From Foetidibacter luteolus (GTDB taxonomy: Bacteria > Bacteroidota > Bacteroidia > Chitinophagales > Chitinophagaceae), in NCBI RefSeq assembly GCF_009650435.1, contig NZ_VVIP01000059.1:1-64000 (forward strand): DNA of 64,000 nt. Reading direction: 5' to 3'. The notes below the pieces were generated by a model. That model saw nothing but the letters and a program-made list of their open reading frames with translations. It was not told where the DNA came from and ran no database searches. The translations under genes were made by a program, and so were the position numbers. Positions 53,020 through 60,890 of this stretch are shown here, piece by piece. The first letter of the stretch is position 1; the number at the start of each line of letters is the position of its first letter.

Positions 53020-54057
53020 ATGGAGATAACCCCATTTATCAAGAACGATTTTCCGGTTACTTATCCTTATGCAGATATTAACTCCATAAGAAAAGAGTTG
53101 TTGCATTTTGGGGCGGTACTGGTAATGGGCCATGTAGAGGAAGGCCTGCCACTGGGCGTGCTTACATCGGCAGACCTTGCCATTAACTGCGGCAACTGCG
53201 TGGGCGAATACCTGTCGTCCAAACCCGTAACGGCAGCAGGCTGCACCGTTGAAGACGCCCTGCAGGCCATGCGCAGCCACCACAGCGATGTACTTGTTAT
53301 TAACAACGGCAGCAATTTTGAAGGTTTGGTGTTAAAAGAAGATTTGATAGCATTCATGGATAGAAAAAAACAACCCGCAAAAAATGCCCAATATGGCGGT
53401 GCCGCAAGAAGCGGTATGTCTGAAAAAATACTGAAAGCGCTTTACGATAATTCCACCTCCTTACGCATTCTTATTTCCCCTGATTTTAAAATATTGTTTT
53501 TAAATAAGGTTACGCAGTATAAATCGTACATGTTTTACGATGAGCAGTTGAACGAGGGGGACGACCTGCTGCAATACCTTTCCCTTAAGTTTGAAAAACA
53601 CAACGAAGGTTTTGTAAAACATGTTTCTGAAAGCCTGCAACAGGCACTTTGCGGAGAGAATATTGTGCACGAAGCGCCTTTACGTTTTTCTTTTGCCGGC
53701 GGGCAGGATATTGTTCTGTGGTTTAGGTTTGGTTATTATCCTGTATTTGACGACGGTACGCTCATCGGCATATCCGTTACTGTAACGGACATTAATGAAA
53801 AGAAAAAACATGAGCTTTTTATTGAGAAACAAAATAAGGTGCTTAAGGAAATAATACATACACAATCCCACGAAGTACGCGGCCCTTTAGCCAACATACT
53901 TGGTATTTTAAACCTGGTAGATACAGATCAGCTTTCCCAACACAATAAAGATGCGTTCGAATGGTTAAAGACATCCGCTTTGCAACTGGATGAAATGATA
54001 AAGAACGTGGTAAACAAGGCTGGCCAATGGAGCCAGGTAGAAGAAACAAAAAAATGA
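53020..54057 (+). CDS. CBS-PAS-HisKA protein without an ATPase domain
   Basis: 345 cytoplasmic residues: a CBS-pair-like domain (about 5-115; DALQAMRSHHSDVLVIN and GLVLKEDLIAFMD), a PAS fold (about 130-255; ILISPDFKILFLN to ISVTVTDINEKK) and a HisKA helix pair with phosphoacceptor His284 in QSHEVRGPLANILG. The chain stops about 60 residues after this His, so HATPase_c is missing altogether; the stop is clean, with no kinase remnant downstream in other frames before 54228. It may be phosphorylated in trans. A complete histidine kinase begins 170 bp downstream. Confidence 0.85.
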   Translation: MEITPFIKNDFPVTYPYADINSIRKELLHFGAVLVMGHVEEGLPLGVLTSADLAINCGNCVGEYLSSKPVTAAGCTVEDALQAMRSHHSDVLVINNGSNFEGLVLKEDLIAFMDRKKQPAKNAQYGGAARSGMSEKILKALYDNSTSLRILISPDFKILFLNKVTQYKSYMFYDEQLNEGDDLLQYLSLKFEKHNEGFVKHVSESLQQALCGENIVHEAPLRFSFAGGQDIVLWFRFGYYPVFDDGTLIGISVTVTDINEKKKHELFIEKQNKVLKEIIHTQSHEVRGPLANILGILNLVDTDQLSQHNKDAFEWLKTSALQLDEMIKNVVNKAGQWSQVEETKK

Positions 54058-54227
54058 ACTGCTTATCAACCTTTCTTCTGGTAAAAGCCCATGCGCCAAT
54101 TTTAAAGTTGAAACCGTTTTTTATTTCTGTTTTAGCAGAACTTGCTTTGTTCAATTTTCATTTTTTTCAAGTAAGTTAGTACGCTCTGGCAAACACTGCG
54201 GCAAGCAGGCGAAAGAGACCAGCACTT

Positions 54228-56318
54228 ATGAAATGTAACCACCAAAAAGTTCTATACGCAGCCTGCATACCTGTAGTTGTTCTTTTTATGGCCTGCGGTA
54301 ATGGTAATAACCCAGCGAGTAAGCCCGAAAGCTATTACCGGCATATTATTGACAGTGTAAGCAGCCAGTTTGGGTTTTCCAGGCAGGCCGTGCAGCTTTT
54401 AGATTCAATTTTTTCAGACCATGCAGCCGGCAATCCCTCAGCCAGGTTTAAATATTACTCTTACCTGTGCGGTTATTATTCCCTTGTAGCCAACGATACA
54501 GCTAAGGCAATGCTGTATGCAGACAGTATGCTGTTTATTACCAGGCAACGGTCTCGTAAACAAGACTACCGCAACGAAGAGGCCATGGCTAACCTGGCAA
54601 AAGGCGATGTTTTATTCAGCCAGAAAAATTACAGCGAAGCCTATTTTTACTACTACAAGGCTAAAGTGGCGGCAGAGAAAAGCCTTGACTCCTGCGCTTA
54701 CAGCGAGTACAGTTACCGCCTTGCGATGGTGATGTATAAAACGGCCGTATATGCAGATGCCGCTTCGTATTTTAAACAGGGTTTTGCAGAATCCGCCTCC
54801 TGCGCAAATGATTTTAATACCTTTTACCGCCGGCAGGAATTACTGAACAATGCCGCCCTTTCTTACGCCAAAAGCAACCAGCCCGACAGCGCCAAGGCGT
54901 ACTACTACAAAACCCTGGATTTTTTAAAAGCCAACGAACAGGCATTTACCGGGAAAGGCAAGTTTTTTACCATAGCCCGGGGTGTTATCTACGGCAACCT
55001 TGGCCAGGTGTATGCGCCGGTTGATAATGCCGTTGCAGATTCCCTTTACCGCTTAAGCATATCCATTAACAGGCAGCCCGGTTACGAGGTTAACGATGCC
55101 CTGCTTACGCAACTGCACCTGGCCAGCCTGTACCTTGATAACGGAAAAGAAGAGCAGCTACACCTGCTGTTGCAGGAAATTAAAACCGGCATAGATACCA
55201 TACCCAACCAGCAGGCAACTATGAATTATAATAAGCTGATGTGGCAATGGTATGAGCGCCGCAAACAGTACCTGCAGGCTTATCACTACCTGGCCGAGTA
55301 TAACCGCCTGCGTGAAATAGACATCAGCAACACAAAAAAACTAAACGAAACAGATGTTACCAACAAAATAAGGAGCCTTGAATCTGAATATGAGGTTACA
55401 CTTCTTAAGCAGAGCAGCCGTTTACAGCAATTATACTTTTTGATAGCCGGAGGCCTGCTTATTGCCACCGTTGCTATACTGTTGCTGTTGTGGTTAAACT
55501 GGAAACGTTCCCGCCAGCATATCAATACCCTTACGGCATTAAATAACCAGGTACAGGCCCAAAAAGAAAAGCTTGAATCGGCCCTGGAATTGCTGGAAAT
55601 AAAAGACAAGGAAAAAGACCGCATTCTCCAGATTGTGGCGCATGATTTACGCAACCCTATAGCCGCCATACATTCCCTTTCTTCCATCATGATAGACGAG
55701 CTAAGCAACCAGCGTGAAGTGGTGGAAATGCTGAAGCTGATACAAGGTGGCTGTAACAACTCTATGGAGCTGATCAATGAAATTCTTGATTACTCCCTGC
55801 ACGATCAGCAAACAGATAAAACAAAAGAGATAACCGTTGATGCCAACAGGCTGGTTAACAACTGCGCCAAACTTATACGCTTTAAAGCACTGGATAAAAA
55901 GCAGGTAATACAGGTTAAGCTAAGTGCAGAGCCACAGTTTATCAAGGTAAACCCCTCACGTGTGTTCAGGGTAATCAGCAACCTTATCACCAACGCTGTT
56001 AAGTTTAGCCCGCCGGGCAAGCTAATTAAAGTAGAGGTACAGTCTTACAGTAGTAATGTACAAATAAGCGTGCAGGACCAGGGCATTGGCATACCGGATA
56101 ACCTGAGTGGCAAATTGTTCAGTGATTCGCCCGATGTACGCAGGCTGGGCACCGAAGGCGAAAAGCCCTTTGGCATGGGCTTAAACATCTGCAAAGAAAT
56201 CATGGCTTCCTACAACGGCGATATATGGTTTGAAACGCAGCCCGGGCAAGGCTCCTGCTTTTACATCAGCTTCCCCAAAGAAACCAACCTGCCGGACGCG
56301 GCTTATGTAAACGCATAA
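54228..56318 (+). CDS. TPR-containing lipoprotein sensor histidine kinase
   Basis: 696 residues: lipoprotein-like N-terminus (VVLFMAC, Cys about 23), TPR-like helical repeats to about 385, one membrane segment (about 400-424), coiled coil, HisKA with His472 in VAHDLRNP, and HATPase_c (N box LITNAVKFSPPG; G boxes DQGIGI and FGMGLNI). Same layout as the kinase at 1287, apart from the lipobox. If the Cys is lipidated the TPR domain would be tethered at the periplasmic face. No response regulator nearby. It may supply phosphate to the ATPase-less protein upstream; that is inference. Confidence 0.88.
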   Translation: MKCNHQKVLYAACIPVVVLFMACGNGNNPASKPESYYRHIIDSVSSQFGFSRQAVQLLDSIFSDHAAGNPSARFKYYSYLCGYYSLVANDTAKAMLYADSMLFITRQRSRKQDYRNEEAMANLAKGDVLFSQKNYSEAYFYYYKAKVAAEKSLDSCAYSEYSYRLAMVMYKTAVYADAASYFKQGFAESASCANDFNTFYRRQELLNNAALSYAKSNQPDSAKAYYYKTLDFLKANEQAFTGKGKFFTIARGVIYGNLGQVYAPVDNAVADSLYRLSISINRQPGYEVNDALLTQLHLASLYLDNGKEEQLHLLLQEIKTGIDTIPNQQATMNYNKLMWQWYERRKQYLQAYHYLAEYNRLREIDISNTKKLNETDVTNKIRSLESEYEVTLLKQSSRLQQLYFLIAGGLLIATVAILLLLWLNWKRSRQHINTLTALNNQVQAQKEKLESALELLEIKDKEKDRILQIVAHDLRNPIAAIHSLSSIMIDELSNQREVVEMLKLIQGGCNNSMELINEILDYSLHDQQTDKTKEITVDANRLVNNCAKLIRFKALDKKQVIQVKLSAEPQFIKVNPSRVFRVISNLITNAVKFSPPGKLIKVEVQSYSSNVQISVQDQGIGIPDNLSGKLFSDSPDVRRLGTEGEKPFGMGLNICKEIMASYNGDIWFETQPGQGSCFYISFPKETNLPDAAYVNA

Positions 56319-56358
56319 CAGAAGGCAGGCAAATGGCTTCGCCATTTATAAGTAACAA

Positions 56359-56449
56359 TTATGGGCCGGGCAGAAGAATAAGCATGAGGCTTTGGTTGTG
56401 TCACTCACTTGTACGCCTTGTACGCCGTGCAGCTTTGCCCGCAGGGTAG
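56359..56449 (+). repeat. Interspersed repeat family B, copy 12
   Basis: TTATGGGCCGGGCAGAAGAA start, GTTGTGTCACTCACTTGTAC core, CCCGCAGGGTAG end. It lies between two convergent stops (56318 and 56477) and pairs with the inverted copy 13 around a single gene. Confidence 0.92.
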
Positions 56450-56476
56450 GGAGCTACTGTAGGGGCATTTTTAGTA

Positions 56477-57022
56477 TTATCGCGGGTTATAAACACTAAA
56501 ATAAATAGTATCCCCAATGAAATATAAAGTATCTCTTTTTAATACAGCATATTTGCTTTTTGTAAAATCCAGCGGAATATCTAATTCAAAAGTATCCGCG
56601 TACCGGGTATAACTGCCCCAATAATATGTTTCGCTAAAATGGTCTATGCGAAACCCTTTCAAGTGTTTATTTGTCTTGAAATCTAAAGTGATGCCGCCGT
56701 CGTTTCCTATGTTGTAATTTTCAGCGGTAAAATAAGTTTCCGACTCATCCAGGTGGGAACGTATAAGCTTATGCCCAAATATTAATACTAAAAACATTAC
56801 TCCCATCAAGGCAGGGATGAGAGTAATAATCTTACCGTTACCATGATATTGGTTGATATTTTTAACTAAATAAAAAACAGTTAAAATGAATAGAATGATT
56901 AATGGAAGGAGATTAAATAATTCTTCATCGAAGAAGATCATTCGTTTCTTAATATTCTGAAACTCCGGAAACAGAGTCAGCCCTCCAAAGAGGAAAATCA
57001 GAAATAACTGGACTGGCCGCAT
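56477..57022 (-). CDS. Hypothetical membrane protein
   Basis: 181 residues with three hydrophobic segments (about 4-20, 36-54 and 66-84) and a C-terminal domain of about 95 residues rich in aromatic and charged strands (SETYYWGSYTRYADTFELDI). Not recognised. AT-richer than neighbours and bracketed by inverted family B copies (56359 and 57107), so it looks like an acquired single-gene unit. Confidence 0.75.
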   Translation of the reverse strand: MRPVQLFLIFLFGGLTLFPEFQNIKKRMIFFDEELFNLLPLIILFILTVFYLVKNINQYHGNGKIITLIPALMGVMFLVLIFGHKLIRSHLDESETYFTAENYNIGNDGGITLDFKTNKHLKGFRIDHFSETYYWGSYTRYADTFELDIPLDFTKSKYAVLKRDTLYFIGDTIYFSVYNPR

Positions 57023-57106
57023 GTTGGCTTATGTTATATTATTTTATCGTCCTATGCCCAACTATATGCCAAGCTTAGAGTATCTCACTGTAATGGTTAA
57101 ACCTAT

Positions 57107-57200
57107 CTACCCTGCGATAAAAGCCGCGTAGCGAACCAACCGCACAAGAGTGCGACGCAACGGAAGCCTCATGCTTATTCTTCTGCCGGGCCCATAAAAA
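57107..57200 (-). repeat. Interspersed repeat family B, copy 13
   Basis: CTACCCTGCGATAAAAGCCG start, AGTGCGACGCAA core, CTGCCGGGCCCATAAAAA end: nearly identical to copy 7. It ends 29 bp from the stop of the S4 gene. Confidence 0.93.
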
Positions 57201-57229
57201 GAATGCTTCACCGGCGGCAAAGCCGCAGG

Positions 57230-57628
57230 TTAATTGTCTTCCAGTTCCATGTAATCCCCCAAATCCCGGCGCTGCTTTTTGGTGGGCCGGCCAATTTTGC
57301 TAAGGCGTTTGCCGGTATGAAAAGAAGCGGCTTCGTGTTTCATTTTGTCAAGCTCTTCCTGCGGCGTAAGGTCTTCGTAGTGTTTAATGGCTTCGCTGTA
57401 TTGTACCCGGTGGTCAAGCAACGCTGTTACTTTAATTATCCATTTGCGGGCTTCGGTTTTTACATCGTAGGTATCGCCAATATTTACGCTCCGGGATGCT
57501 TTTACGGCATTGCCCTCCATTTTCACTTTGCCTTTGTCGCAGGCATCTGCGGCCTGGCTTCTTGTTTTAAAAAGCCGTATGGCCCACAGGTATTTATCTA
57601 TGCGTAATTTTTCTTTTACCTCACTCAT
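57230..57628 (-). CDS. S4-domain RNA-binding protein, Hsp15-like
   Basis: 132 residues. The S4 fold covers about residues 7-70 (LRIDKYLWAIRLFKTRSQAADACDKGKV), followed by a basic tail. This matches the ribosome-associated heat shock protein Hsp15/RluA-like S4 group that rescues stalled 50S subunits. It is followed on the same strand by nothing closer than the family B copy; the M20 peptidase gene lies 16 bp upstream, so the two are probably one operon. Confidence 0.9.
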   Translation of the reverse strand: MSEVKEKLRIDKYLWAIRLFKTRSQAADACDKGKVKMEGNAVKASRSVNIGDTYDVKTEARKWIIKVTALLDHRVQYSEAIKHYEDLTPQEELDKMKHEAASFHTGKRLSKIGRPTKKQRRDLGDYMELEDN

Positions 57629-57644
57629 TCTGGTAACGTTTGTG

Positions 57645-59015
57645 TTACTGTTTCATTTCCGCGTAATACTGGTGGAAGTACGGAATAGTTTCTATGCCTT
57701 TGTAAAAATTAAACAGGTTAAATTTTTCGTTGGGGCTGTGCAGGTTATCGCTGTCAAGGCCAAAACCCAGGAATACCGTTTTGCAGCCCAGCACGCTTTC
57801 AAACAAAGCGGTAATGGGTATGCTGCCGCCGCCACGCACCGGTATGGGTGGCTTGCCGAAGGAAGCTTCAATAGCTTTGGCCGCGGCCTTATACTCGGTG
57901 CTGTCAACCGGCGTAACATAAGGGTCGCCGCCATGGTGCGGCGTTACTTTAATGCTAACGCCGGGAGGCGCAATTTTTTCCAGGTGTTCTATAACAAGCG
58001 CTGTAATAACCTCATGCTTTTGATTGGGCACCAGGCGGCAGCTTATTTTAGCATAGGCTTTAGAGGGCAGCACCGTTTTGGCGCCTTCGCCGGTGTAACC
58101 ACCCCAAATGCCGTTCAGCTCCAGCGTAGGGCGAATGCCGGTACGCTCATTGGTTGAGTAGCCGCTTTCTCCCCAAAGGCTTTTTACGCCAAGGTCTTCT
58201 TTGTATTCCGCTTCGCTGTAGGGGGCTTTGGCCATCTCAGCCCTTTCTGCCTGGCTAGCTTCGGCCACGGCATCGTAAAATCCCGGTATGGTAATGTGGT
58301 TGTTTTCGTCGTGCAGGCTGGCAATCATTTGCGCAAGAATAGTAATGGGGTTGGCTACCGCGCCGCCATAAACGCCGCTGTGCAGGTCGCGGTTGGGGCC
58401 GGTAACTTCTACTTCAATATAGCTAAGGCCGCGTACGCCCACATCTATGCTTGGGTTATCCATGCTAAGCATGGCGGTATCGCTTATCAGTATCACATCG
58501 GCTTTCAGCAGGTCTTTGTGGGCCTTTATAAAATCGCCCAGGTGGCTGCTGCCAATCTCTTCCTCGCCCTCAATAATAAACTTTATGTTTACAGGCAAAG
58601 TGCCTGTTTTAACCATGGTTTCAAACGCCTTAACGTGCATGTAAAACTGGCCCTTATCGTCGCAGGCGCCACGGGCATAAATTTTACCGTCTTTAATAAC
58701 CGGCTCAAAAGGGCCGCTGTGCCAAAGTTCCAATGGGTCTGGCGGCTGCACATCGTAGTGGCCGTATACCAGTACGGTAGGTTTGGCGGCATCTGTAATT
58801 TTTTCAGCATATATTACGGGGTGGCCGGGCGTTGCAAATATTTCCACCTTACCTGCCCCTGCTTCCTGCAGGCGTTGCTTAACCATGTCTGCACAGGCCA
58901 GCATATCCTGCTTATGCTCACTCCTGGCGCTTACGCTGGGTATCCGCAGCATCTGTAATAATTCATCCAGGAAACGGTCTTTGTTTTCATCCTGGTATTG
59001 TTTCCATACCTGCAT
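57645..59015 (-). CDS. M20 family dipeptidase
   Basis: 456 residues, a two-zinc cytoplasmic peptidase of the carnosinase/CNDP type. Metal ligands are in VYGHYDVQPPDP (His86, Asp88), RGACDDKG (bridging Asp119), EGEEEIGS (catalytic Glu151 region) and LISDTAML; a dimerisation domain is inserted at about 205-360 (FYDAVAEASQAERAEM and VLPSKAYAKISCRLVPN). The zinc site closes with the His in NLHSPNEKF. Start ATG 59015 is unambiguous. Confidence 0.93.
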   Translation of the reverse strand: MQVWKQYQDENKDRFLDELLQMLRIPSVSARSEHKQDMLACADMVKQRLQEAGAGKVEIFATPGHPVIYAEKITDAAKPTVLVYGHYDVQPPDPLELWHSGPFEPVIKDGKIYARGACDDKGQFYMHVKAFETMVKTGTLPVNIKFIIEGEEEIGSSHLGDFIKAHKDLLKADVILISDTAMLSMDNPSIDVGVRGLSYIEVEVTGPNRDLHSGVYGGAVANPITILAQMIASLHDENNHITIPGFYDAVAEASQAERAEMAKAPYSEAEYKEDLGVKSLWGESGYSTNERTGIRPTLELNGIWGGYTGEGAKTVLPSKAYAKISCRLVPNQKHEVITALVIEHLEKIAPPGVSIKVTPHHGGDPYVTPVDSTEYKAAAKAIEASFGKPPIPVRGGGSIPITALFESVLGCKTVFLGFGLDSDNLHSPNEKFNLFNFYKGIETIPYFHQYYAEMKQ

Positions 59016-59091
59016 AGTATATGTTGTTTAGATGTGGTTGCGAATATAGTTAATGCGTATGAAAGGCAACATGCGGCCTAAAAGCCGGCAC

Positions 59092-60033
59092 TTATTGCTC
59101 GCTGTGGCGCTTGTTGGTTAAAATCTTTTCCAAAGTCCAGTGTGGTCGGTCTTTAACAATGGTTTCATTGCCTGCATCTACATGCACAAACATTTCCAGC
59201 GCATCGCCAAACTCTTCTTTCACCAGTGTTTCCAGGGCTTTTACTTCTTCATGCGCCTGCAGCACATTCAGGTTCCAGGGTACCGTTAAATGGCAGTCTA
59301 CATGTAACAGGCTGCCGTATTTTATTACCCGCAGGTTATGCAGGTCTATCCAGTTATCGCGGCGGTTAGCGTTTAACAACATCACCATTTTGTTAAGCAG
59401 TTGCATATCGGCTTCATCCATAATGCCTGCCAGCGAGGCACGTATTATTTTATAGCCATTGTACATTACAATTACACTCATGGCAAGGGCAATCACTTTA
59501 TCCAGCCAGTACAGTTGTGTAAACAGTATAATCACCAGCCCTGCTATAATGCCCAGGGTTGAGTAGGTATCAACCTGTAAATGTTTGCCGCTGGCCTGCA
59601 ACGCCAGTGAGTTGTTGCGTTTGCCAATTTTTAAACAGATAAACCCGGCTATATAGTTGGTTACCGCCGTTGCGGCTACCAGCCAAAGACCTGTATCCAG
59701 CGACTCAATTTGCTTGCGTTCAATAAAGTTGGTAATGGTTTCATATAAAATAAGTATGCCGGACGACATGATTAACCCACCCTCTGCCGCCGCCGAAACA
59801 AACTCTGCTTTGCCGTGCCCGTAGGGGTGATCTATATCCCTGGGTTTAGCCGCCACATACAAGCTGTACAGGCCTATAAAGCCGGCCAGCACATTAACAA
59901 TACTTTCCAGCGCATCACTTAAAATAGAAAGGGAATGTGTAATGTAATACCCCGCAATTTTAATAATGAACAGTACAACGGATAAGCCGGTTATCCATTG
60001 CTGAACGCGAAAATTTTGTTTGGCTGATTTCAA
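59092..60033 (-). CDS. Cation diffusion facilitator family transporter
   Basis: 313 residues with about six membrane segments. Metal-site motifs are HSLSILSDALES (Asp40) and DHPYGHGKAEF (His69, His73), with a C-terminal cytoplasmic ferredoxin-like domain from about 215 (VMLLNANRRDNWIDLHNLRV). Members export Zn, Cd, Co, Fe or Mn from the cytoplasm; the HPYGHGK type is closest to Mn/Fe/Zn exporters, but the ion cannot be decided here. Confidence 0.9.
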   Translation of the reverse strand: MKSAKQNFRVQQWITGLSVVLFIIKIAGYYITHSLSILSDALESIVNVLAGFIGLYSLYVAAKPRDIDHPYGHGKAEFVSAAAEGGLIMSSGILILYETITNFIERKQIESLDTGLWLVAATAVTNYIAGFICLKIGKRNNSLALQASGKHLQVDTYSTLGIIAGLVIILFTQLYWLDKVIALAMSVIVMYNGYKIIRASLAGIMDEADMQLLNKMVMLLNANRRDNWIDLHNLRVIKYGSLLHVDCHLTVPWNLNVLQAHEEVKALETLVKEEFGDALEMFVHVDAGNETIVKDRPHWTLEKILTNKRHSEQ

Positions 60034-60109
60034 AGCATGTGATTGTGTGAAAAAGTATTGTTTGCCCCAAAAGAAGAAATTTATTTTGAGAAATTGCCTG
60101 AAAATGTTT

Positions 60110-60206
60110 TGCCTTTAGATACCAGCGACAGTTTTTCATGGTATCATCGTTGCGTCGCAATCCGTTCATCGGTTGGTTTTTTATGGCAGCTTTTCAGACC
60201 CAGGTA
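60110..60206 (+). repeat. Interspersed repeat family B, copy 14
   Basis: The core GTTGCGTCGCAATCCGTTC and end TTTTCAGACCCAGGTA are clear; the left end is degenerate. It lies 77 bp upstream of the start of the cation efflux gene. Confidence 0.78.
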
Positions 60207-60208
60207 TG

Positions 60209-60232
60209 TTGGTGCGTGGAGACACGCACCAA
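60209..60232. repeat. Perfect hairpin with GAGA tetraloop
   Basis: TTGGTGCGTG (60209-60218) and CACGCACCAA (60223-60232) form a perfect 10-bp stem closed by GAGA, which as RNA is a GNRA tetraloop. It links family B copy 14 to the family C array; no T tract follows, so it is not a plain terminator. Confidence 0.7.
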
Positions 60233-60239
60233 GGAGGAA

Positions 60240-60575
60240 GAATATCGAACAAGGAACAAGGAATGCCGAATGAAGAATGAAATGCCCCCATTCACGATTC
60301 ACCATTCACCAAAAGAATATGGAACAAGTAACAAGGAATGCCGGATGAAGAATGAAATGCCCCACTCACTACTCACCATTCACCATTCACGAAATGAATA
60401 TCGAACAAGGAACAAGGAATGCCGAATGAATGAAATGCCCCCATTCACCATTCACCACTCACGAAAAGAATATGGAACAAGTAACAAGGAATGCCGGATG
60501 AAGAATGAAATGCCCCCATTCACGATTCACCATTCACGATTCACGAAATGAATATCGAACAAGGAACAAGGAATG
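60240..60575 (+). repeat. Family C tandem array, five units
   Basis: Five unit starts at 60240, 60315, 60396, 60468 and 60550 (periods 75, 81, 72, 82 bp). Units 1, 3 and 5 begin GAATATCGAACAAGGAACAA; units 2 and 4 begin GAATATGGAACAAGTAACAA, so the array is an alternating dimer. Each unit ends in words like CCCCATTCACCATTCAC. It is open in one plus frame (60138-60551), which is an artefact of the repeat. Confidence 0.92.
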
Positions 60576-60643
60576 TTAAATGAATCGTTTAATTAAGAAA
60601 CGAATGTCAGGTTAAGCTTGTAGAAACCGTTTTATGTCCTTTG

Positions 60644-60665
60644 CTTTTCACGCATCCGCCTTCGA
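60644..60665 (+). repeat. Short repeat E, copy 2
   Basis: CTTTTCACGCATCCGCCTTC plus GA, 21 of 22 positions identical to the reverse complement of 12813-12834. Confidence 0.5.
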
Positions 60666-60702
60666 TTCCGAAGTTTCGGAACTCAGGCTAACAACGAAAA
60701 AA

Positions 60703-60829
60703 GCAGCGTGTTACACCTTGCGCCAGGGATTGCAGCGGTTACCCCGGTGAGGCCTTGTGATCGGGCTTATGTGCCGGAGTAATAGCGGAAAGCCCGGTGC
60801 CCATCGCCTTAGCGTGGGCAGGCGCCCTT
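60703..60829 (-). repeat. Interspersed repeat family A, copy 6
   Basis: Starts GCAGCGTGTTACACCTTGCG, then GGATTGCAGCGGTTACCCCG, the core GGAGTAATAGCGGAAAGCCC, ending GCGTGGGCAGGCGCCCT. It lies next to the terminator of the sod gene and closes the 857-bp gene-free stretch 60034-60890. Confidence 0.9.
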
Positions 60830-60837
60830 AACCAAAT

Positions 60838-60868
60838 AAAAAAGGAGAGGCAATCTCTCCCTTTTGTG
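60838..60868 (-). terminator. Intrinsic terminator of the superoxide dismutase gene
   Basis: On the minus strand AAAGGGAGAG, a short loop and CTCTCCTTTTTT form a stem with a T run, 22 bp after the stop codon. Confidence 0.88.
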
Positions 60869-60890
60869 CTATTATTTTATTTATGGGTGT

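Noticed and set aside
52889..53029. 47-codon plus-strand frame ahead of the CBS-PAS-HisKA gene
   Set aside because: Overlaps the next start by 10 bases, has no recognisable domain, and could be chance; not enough support for a gene.
57510..58958. Plus-strand open frames opposite the M20 peptidase and S4 genes
   Set aside because: Antisense to clearly recognised genes; no domain.
60138..60551. Plus-strand open frame of 137 codons over the family C array
   Set aside because: It is the direct translation of the tandem repeat (repeated MKNEMPPFTIHHS); no start signal, no protein-like composition.
60240..60575. CRISPR array
   Set aside because: Units are 72-82 bp with the whole unit repeated, no constant short repeat with unique spacers, and no cas genes in the window.
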